From an uncultured Hyphomicrobiales bacterium (GTDB lineage Bacteria; Pseudomonadota; Alphaproteobacteria; Rhizobiales; Beijerinckiaceae): DNA of 10,804 nucleotides. A program made the position numbers and the translations under genes. Positions 6,957-10,804 of this stretch are shown piece after piece; position 1 is the first letter of the stretch; the number at the start of each line of letters is the position of its first letter. A model generated the notes under the pieces. It searched no databases and had not been told where the DNA came from. It saw only the letters and a list, made by a program, of their open reading frames with translations. The stretch spans positions 1 through 10,804 of the forward strand of contig CAIWVR010000578.1 in the NCBI GenBank assembly GCA_903916165.1. Direction: 5' to 3'.

Positions 6957-8003
6957 CTATTTCGCCGCACCATCGTCTTTGATGAGTTCCAAAACATGAT
7001 TTCGCACGGCGGGCCCCGCCTCAATTATCTCATGTACGAGCTGGGCCAGCGCCTCCCCTTTCATGGGGTCGATTTCCTCTTTCAGCTTTTCTGCTTCCGT
7101 CACAAATGCAGCGCTTTGCATTGTTTTGTCGAATGCGCTCCGCAAAGCTAGGACCCGTTCAGCTGGCACATTCGGCGTCGTTGCAAATGGGCGGCCCATC
7201 GTTGCAGCTTTTGACATAAAAGCAACAGCAGCGAGGTTTTCTGGCGCAATGTCCTGATCAATCAGGAGGGGTACGTCCGGCATATTTGGATCTTTCCGAA
7301 TGCCAATCTGGATCAACGGTCGGATAAGCTTTTTCTCAATAAAATGCGGGGTGGTTGCGAGATAGCTAGCATATGTATTGGTCCCACGGCCTTCCACTTC
7401 ACCCCGTTCCATCGCCATATTGATCGTTGGGCCGCCGGTATATCCAAAAATTAACTTGAACTTTGTACCTATAACTTTGTTGTAGAAAGCTGGATAATGA
7501 GTAGACGCTGATCCAGCTCCCGTTGTACCGATTGAAGTCACGCGATTTTTTGCGTCCTCGAGGGATTTCGTTGGAGATGTGTGCCAGACAATTAATATCT
7601 GGTTTGACGACTGCAGATTGCCGATCCAGTTGTAACGATCAAGATCTGCTTTCAGTTGCGGGGACAGGTCGAGTGCTTGATCAGCAACCAAGCCCTGCCC
7701 GACAATTGAGACGACGCTCCCGTCCTTGGGTGCAATGTTTGCAAGATAATTGGCGGCAGTGATCCCGCCGCCGCCCGGCATATTAACGGAAATAATATTC
7801 GGGTTTCCAGGAATATTGCGGGCAATATGGCGCGCGAGCAATCGAGAGAGCTGATCATAACCACTCCCCGGTTCGCTTCGGATCACCATTTTCATTTCAC
7901 GGCCTGCGCCAGAATAAAAATCAGCAACACTCTCCGCTTTGGCAGGCATAACTTGCGCGAGTACGAGCAGCATCGTCGCGACGAGGAACTTATCCTCATT
8001 CAT
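6957..8003 (-). CDS. TctC/Bug-family periplasmic binding protein (orphan, second copy)
   Basis: Extracytoplasmic solute receptor of the Bug/TctC family, 348 residues from the preferred start. Residues 1-23 form a signal peptide (cleavage AKA-ES). The mature protein opens with FYSGAGREMKMVIRSEPGSG, then YDQLSRLLARHIARNIPGNP and the ligand-loop signature VNMPGGGGITAANYL. The late MPDVPLLID segment is also typical. It shares the FY-G opening subfamily with the 1910-2965 protein but is clearly diverged. The frame begins at ATG 8027, yet ATG 8003 is favoured: GGGAG lies eight bases upstream of it, and the likely promoter would start transcription almost on top of 8027. Codons are visibly richer in A and T than in the neighbours, which suggests a separate origin by transfer. 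The downstream gene was a flavin monooxygenase, now a pseudogene, so the binding protein may be retained for another use or be on its way out. Confidence 0.92.
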   Translation of the reverse strand: MNEDKFLVATMLLVLAQVMPAKAESVADFYSGAGREMKMVIRSEPGSGYDQLSRLLARHIARNIPGNPNIISVNMPGGGGITAANYLANIAPKDGSVVSIVGQGLVADQALDLSPQLKADLDRYNWIGNLQSSNQILIVWHTSPTKSLEDAKNRVTSIGTTGAGSASTHYPAFYNKVIGTKFKLIFGYTGGPTINMAMERGEVEGRGTNTYASYLATTPHFIEKKLIRPLIQIGIRKDPNMPDVPLLIDQDIAPENLAAVAFMSKAATMGRPFATTPNVPAERVLALRSAFDKTMQSAAFVTEAEKLKEEIDPMKGEALAQLVHEIIEAGPAVRNHVLELIKDDGAAK

Positions 8004-8011
8004 GCCATAAA

Positions 8012-8016
8012 CTCCC
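8012..8016 (-). promoter_or_regulatory. Ribosome binding site favouring the internal ATG of the second TctC-like gene
   Basis: Minus-strand GGGAG, eight bases before ATG 8003. No comparable purine-rich site precedes ATG 8027. Confidence 0.55.
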
Positions 8017-8035
8017 AAAAATTTCATTGTTTATG

Positions 8036-8063
8036 ATGCTAGCACAGCAGCGTATGAAGTCAA
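8036..8063 (-). promoter_or_regulatory. Candidate sigma-70 promoter of the second TctC-like gene
   Basis: On the minus strand, TTGACT (8063-8058) is a five-of-six match to the -35 consensus. A 16-base spacer leads to TAGCAT (8041-8036), a four-of-six -10 box. Transcription would begin near 8029, giving a leader of about 26 bases before ATG 8003. The -10 match is only moderate. Confidence 0.5.
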
Positions 8064-8542
8064 TTTAACAAAATAAAGACAATGTGGTTATGACAAGACT
8101 TGCGACCAGGCCAATCATTCGATGGTATAACTGAACTTGCCGCCGTTTGACATCTCCCCTCGCCCGCTTTGATCTCACGATTGAGCATTTTTCTTCGGCA
8201 AGCCTTTTTTATTCGAAACCAATCGGGCTCATTTAGCCCGTGCCAAGCGAAGCCGATCAGGGAAGCCAATATCGAGAAGCCATTCCAGAATGTCAGATTT
8301 TGGATGCTCGACCATAAGGATCCAAGCTTTTTTCCGCAGCCGGCCAACCATCTGCGTTGCTCAATATACGTTCACGCTGAAACCCCTCAGACCCTCTGTT
8401 ACTTGAGATAATTGGACCGGTGTACTCGTTTGGGGGCAGTTTCATCCGCCATCATCCACAGAGATGGTTCGCGAAATCTCACCAATTGGGACAGGTTTAA
8501 AATCTGCCTGAACGGGGTATGATGCCGAGGACGGACGCGAGT
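8064..8542. other. Gene-poor stretch upstream of the IS3 remnant
   Basis: No intact or recognisable gene. A 40-codon minus-strand frame (8351-8229) has a protein-like composition (DILEWLLDIGFPDRLRLARAK end), but it has no ribosome site and no family I know. Overlapping frames of 80-95 codons on both strands are equally unconvincing. The stretch is AT-richer than the flanks and may be eroded coding sequence. It should also contain the left boundary of the IS3-type element, but no terminal repeat could be assigned. Confidence 0.4.
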
Positions 8543-8773
8543 ATGAGCAGACAAACCGCCGAAACCACGGCCCGGACTTTAAGGCGAAGGTAGCCTTGAA
8601 GGGCGAAAAGACGCTGGTCGAGCTGGCAGAGCAGTTTCATGTTCACCCCAACCCAATCACGGCCTTGAAAGCGCACCTTCTTGAAGGGGCCGCCGGGATG
8701 TCAGCGGTGAGGCAAAACGCGACCCCCCAAAGCAGGCGATTGACGTGAAAATGCTCCGCGCCACGATCGGGGG
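8543..8773 (+). pseudogene. IS3-family OrfA transposase remnant
   Basis: Remnant of the small helix-turn-helix OrfA of an IS3-family element. From ATG 8543 the read is MSRQT. A one-base deletion then moves the frame to RRNHGPDFKAKVAL, followed by KGEKTLVELAEQFHVHPNPI and TALKAHLLEGAAG. These match the family's RR-HSP-FKAKVALAA-KGEKTLAELA--F-VHPNQI--WK--LLEGA block, with about three residues lost after KVAL. A second frameshift near 8700 leads to GEAKRDPPKQAIDVKMLRATIG, the family's segment before the coiled-coil leucine zipper. The match stops there, and OrfB with the DDE catalytic core is absent. Two frameshifts plus the truncation mean it is inactive. It marks past insertion-sequence activity between the second binding-protein module and the TMEM43-like gene. 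Confidence 0.8.
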
Positions 8774-8864
8774 TTTTGTGTTTCGGCAAATCTTTATTTT
8801 AGTCAGATACCCGTCTAGATTGCGCTTAGGGTAGGCGTGCCCGCAACCGGATGAGAGGCGTGCG

Positions 8865-10124
8865 ATGAGTGACCAGAACAGAAATTCGGACGCAAGCCCG
8901 TCCGATATCTCGCTATCGAACATCACCGACGGGCTGCCGGGTTCGGGTGATTTCACCGAGACGACATCGCGCTCATGGTTCAGCCGGATCGGCGACAGCA
9001 TCAAGGCAATCCTGTTCGGTCTCCTGCTGGTCATCGTGGCTGGCGTTCTGATGTTCTGGAACGAGGGACGATCGGCAAAAACATTTGCGGCGCTGAGTGA
9101 AGGGGCCGGACAGGTCGTCGGCATTACGGCCGACAAGATCGACCCGGCGCGCGAAGGCAAGCTCGTCCACATTGCAGGGCCGACGGCTTCAGCGGCGGGT
9201 GTGCTTGATGCCGATTTTGGCTTTGCGGCGAATGGATTGAAGCTGTCTCGCAAGGTCGAGATGTACCAGTGGAAAGAGGAAAGTCACAGCGAGACGCAGA
9301 AGAAGCTCGGCGGCGGAGAGGAAACGGTCACCCGTTATTCTTACACGCGCGAATGGGCTGATCGGGCGATTGATTCCAGCCGCTTCCGGAATGCGACCGA
9401 CCACCGCAATCCACCGATGCCCGCCATAGCATCGCGCGACTTCGCCTCTGCTGACGCCACGCTCGGTGCCTTCACGCTCGGCCCCAAAGTCATTGGCCTG
9501 CTGTGGTCCGCCGAACCATTTTCTGCACCCGACAGCGCCCTTGCGGAGGCCCGCGCCAAACTCGGTGCCCGGGCCCGGATCCTCCAGGGCAAAGTCTATG
9601 CGGGGGCCAATGCCGACCAGCCTTTGATCGGCGATGTCCGCATATCCTGGAAGGTCCTGCCTTTGCAACCGGTGAGCGTCGTCGCGCGTCAGATGCAATC
9701 GACATTTGTGCCGTGGCTGGCGGGCAATGGCCGCGAAATCATTCTGGCGGAAACCGGCCTGGTGCCGCCGGAAACGATGTTCAAACATGGGGAAGATGAG
9801 AACGCGCTGCTGACGTGGATCCTTCGCATTGTCGGCGTGGTGCTGATGTTCATCGGCTTCCGGTTGATGCTGTCGCTTCTGGAGGTGCTGGCGGATGTGG
9901 TTCCCTTCATCGGCACTATCGTCGGCGCGGGGGCTTCGCTGGTGGCGCTGCTCTGCACCTTCGTGGTCGCTCCGCTGATTATCGCCTTCGCATGGCTGTT
10001 CTACCGGCCGCTCACGGCAATTGCCGTGCTGGCCGTTGGCGCATGTCTGGTCTGGGGCATGCGCCAACTGGCCCACCGTCGCATCGCCGCACAGCCACCC
10101 AATGCAGCGGCGCGGATCGCCTGA
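8865..10124 (+). CDS. TMEM43-family membrane protein
   Basis: Predicted integral membrane protein of 419 residues, matching bacterial members of the TMEM43 (LUMA) family, whose biochemical role in bacteria is not established. Residues 1-45 are polar and likely cytoplasmic. One transmembrane helix (about 47-64) is followed directly by the family hallmark WNEGR (65-69) and TFAALSEG. A large extramembrane domain of about 245 residues includes RKVEMYQWKE (129-138), the second conserved family stretch, and LIGDVRISW (254-262). Three or four hydrophobic segments close the protein (about 317-340, 345-376 and 383-399), then a short basic tail. ATG 8865 is preceded by GAGAGG at a good distance. It is a single-gene unit: no partner gene is adjacent, and a hairpin with a T run starts at its stop codon. 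Its GC content is high, as in the operon at 906-4025, unlike the AT-richer stretch before it. Confidence 0.9.
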   Translation: MSDQNRNSDASPSDISLSNITDGLPGSGDFTETTSRSWFSRIGDSIKAILFGLLLVIVAGVLMFWNEGRSAKTFAALSEGAGQVVGITADKIDPAREGKLVHIAGPTASAAGVLDADFGFAANGLKLSRKVEMYQWKEESHSETQKKLGGGEETVTRYSYTREWADRAIDSSRFRNATDHRNPPMPAIASRDFASADATLGAFTLGPKVIGLLWSAEPFSAPDSALAEARAKLGARARILQGKVYAGANADQPLIGDVRISWKVLPLQPVSVVARQMQSTFVPWLAGNGREIILAETGLVPPETMFKHGEDENALLTWILRIVGVVLMFIGFRLMLSLLEVLADVVPFIGTIVGAGASLVALLCTFVVAPLIIAFAWLFYRPLTAIAVLAVGACLVWGMRQLAHRRIAAQPPNAAARIA

Positions 10125-10145
10125 TCAAGCCTGCGGCTGATTTTT
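10124..10145 (+). terminator. Rho-independent terminator at the end of the TMEM43-like gene
   Basis: ATCA-(A)-GCC pairs with GGC-TGAT around a TGC loop, a seven-base-pair stem with one bulged A. The run of five T at 10141-10145 follows at once. The stem begins in the stop codon. The short stem makes it a moderate call. Confidence 0.55.
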
Positions 10146-10197
10146 GACGGACAAGGGCAGCCGCGAATCTACCTTCACTCAGCAAGCCTTTGTCCCA

Positions 10198-10224
10198 CGG
10201 CTGGGGTCCAGTTCACCCCAGCCG
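10198..10224. terminator. Strong hairpin, possible second terminator or mRNA end
   Basis: CGGCTGGGGT and ACCCCAGCCG form a perfect ten-base-pair stem around a seven-base loop, about 75 bases past the TMEM43-like stop. No T run follows on either strand, so it may block read-through from either side, protect an mRNA 3' end, or be the trace of a mobile element. Confidence 0.45.
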
Positions 10225-10433
10225 ACGCCTCCTTCGGCAGGGCAGAAGCCATCATCAAACAGAAGGAAAGGATCAAAGGCCGGACGATCCAACATCGGCG
10301 CTTCACATCACCCCCAAGACGAGACAGACACTCCGCTCATCCACAAATCATTCTGAGCGAAATGTTCTGAGGACGGACAATGTGCCGAGGGTCAAGGTTC
10401 CGTTGAGGGAAATGAAAAAAGTCTCGCAAACGC

Positions 10434-10460
10434 ACAAAAAGAAAGCCGCACAAGCGGCTT
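10434..10460 (-). terminator. Rho-independent terminator of the ABC permease transcript
   Basis: Read on the minus strand, AAGCCGC and GCGGCTT form a seven-base-pair stem around a TTGT loop, followed by TTTCTTTTT. It begins about 32 bases after the permease stop, which fits a terminator for that gene and makes the permease the last gene of its unit. Confidence 0.75.
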
Positions 10461-10491
10461 CCAACAATTGGACAAACAATAAGGCCTAAGC

Positions 10492-10804
10492 CTAGCGGCC
10501 AGCGCTTTGCTGAGAGCGGAACGCCCAGCCCGTCATGCGGGCTTCGATCCATGCGGTGATGGCGTACATGCCGATGCCAAGCACAGCGAGCGCCAGAAGG
10601 CCCGCAAACACCAGCGGCATCTGGAAATTGGAGCCCGCCTGCGTCATCAAATGGCCAAGGCCCGCATTGGCGGCGATGGTCTCCGACACGACGGCACCCA
10701 CAAACGCCAAGGTAATCGCGACCTTCAGCGACCCGAAGAAATATGGCATGGCGCCCGGGATACCGACCTTGCGCATGACATCGAGTTTCGAGGCACCAAG
10801 CGCC
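10492..10804 (-). CDS. ABC transporter permease, SsuC/TauC type (C-terminal part, runs off right edge)
   Basis: The C-terminal 103 residues of an inner-membrane permease for a nitrate/sulfonate/taurine-type importer. The visible part opens with ALGASKLDVMRKVGIPGAMP, the end of the EAA loop that docks on the ATPase (G--------I-LP pattern). It continues with two or three transmembrane helices containing GAVVSETIAANAGLGHLM, where the E-x6-GLG motif is typical of this subfamily, and it ends in a short polar tail at TAG 10492. The start and the first helices lie outside the window. It is convergent with the TMEM43-like gene and separated by terminators. The ABC binding protein at 906-1886 belongs to the same transporter class, but it is about 9 kb away on a different transcript, so a partnership is only a possibility. 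Confidence 0.9.
   Translation of the reverse strand, partial: ALGASKLDVMRKVGIPGAMPYFFGSLKVAITLAFVGAVVSETIAANAGLGHLMTQAGSNFQMPLVFAGLLALAVLGIGMYAITAWIEARMTGWAFRSQQSAGR

Larger units (their letters stand above)
10146..10491. other. Convergent intergenic region
   Basis: It lies between the stops of the plus-strand TMEM43-like gene and the minus-strand permease. Plus-strand frames of 70-99 codons cross it, but they are rich in Ser, Pro, Lys and Gln with no ribosome site or family match and are not called. It holds two hairpins, listed separately, and otherwise nothing recognisable. Confidence 0.5.

Noticed and set aside
8060..8411. Plus and minus frames of 80-95 codons upstream of the second TctC-like gene
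   Set aside because: No family match and no ribosome site; the minus frame overlaps the proposed promoter. Possibly eroded coding sequence, but not a supportable gene.
9189..10076. A 295-codon minus-strand open frame
   Set aside because: It is antisense to the well-supported TMEM43-like gene and is rich in Arg, Gln, His and Asp, the usual look of a shadow frame in GC-rich coding DNA.
10144..10489. Overlapping plus-strand frames of 70 and 99 codons downstream of the TMEM43-like gene
   Set aside because: Low-complexity, polar composition, no ribosome site, and crossed by two hairpin terminators.

Overview
The window looks like accessory chromosome from a GC-rich alphaproteobacterium. The many periplasmic binding proteins, the TauT/SsuC-type permease and the codon use suggest Hyphomicrobiales (Rhizobiales), but that placement is an inference from style, not from a marker gene. 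No rRNA, tRNA or CRISPR array was seen.

Layout. Bases 1-192 hold the 5' end of a secreted, trypsin-like protein on the minus strand, possibly frameshifted. Bases 193-905 are gene-poor and carry a decayed IS630-type transposase remnant. Bases 906-4025 are a compact minus-strand operon, in transcription order: an LLM-class flavin monooxygenase, an orphan TctC/Bug-type periplasmic binding protein, and a NitT/TauT-type ABC substrate-binding protein. A 536-base divergent intergenic region separates it from a plus-strand DHA2-type MFS efflux transporter (4562-5968). Next comes a second minus-strand module: an AT-richer TctC/Bug binding protein (6957-8003) followed by a badly decayed NtaA/DszA-type flavin monooxygenase (6030-6918). 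Bases 8064-8864 hold no intact gene but contain an IS3-type OrfA remnant. A TMEM43-family membrane protein (8865-10124) follows, then two hairpins, then a convergent ABC permease (SsuC/TauC type) that runs off the right edge and ends at a clear Rho-independent terminator.

How the genes may work together. The intact operon joins two solute-capture proteins to one FMN-dependent monooxygenase, which fits uptake and oxidative cleavage of a small organosulfur, organonitrogen or similar compound. No flavin reductase, TctA/TctB membrane subunit or ABC ATPase is encoded beside it, so partners must come from elsewhere. The second module repeats the TctC-plus-LLM-monooxygenase pairing with a different monooxygenase subfamily, but its enzyme is dead while its binding protein is intact. 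The recurring pairing is the most interesting feature of the window. The two transposase remnants, the local drop in GC and the decayed enzyme point to an old, eroding accessory region.
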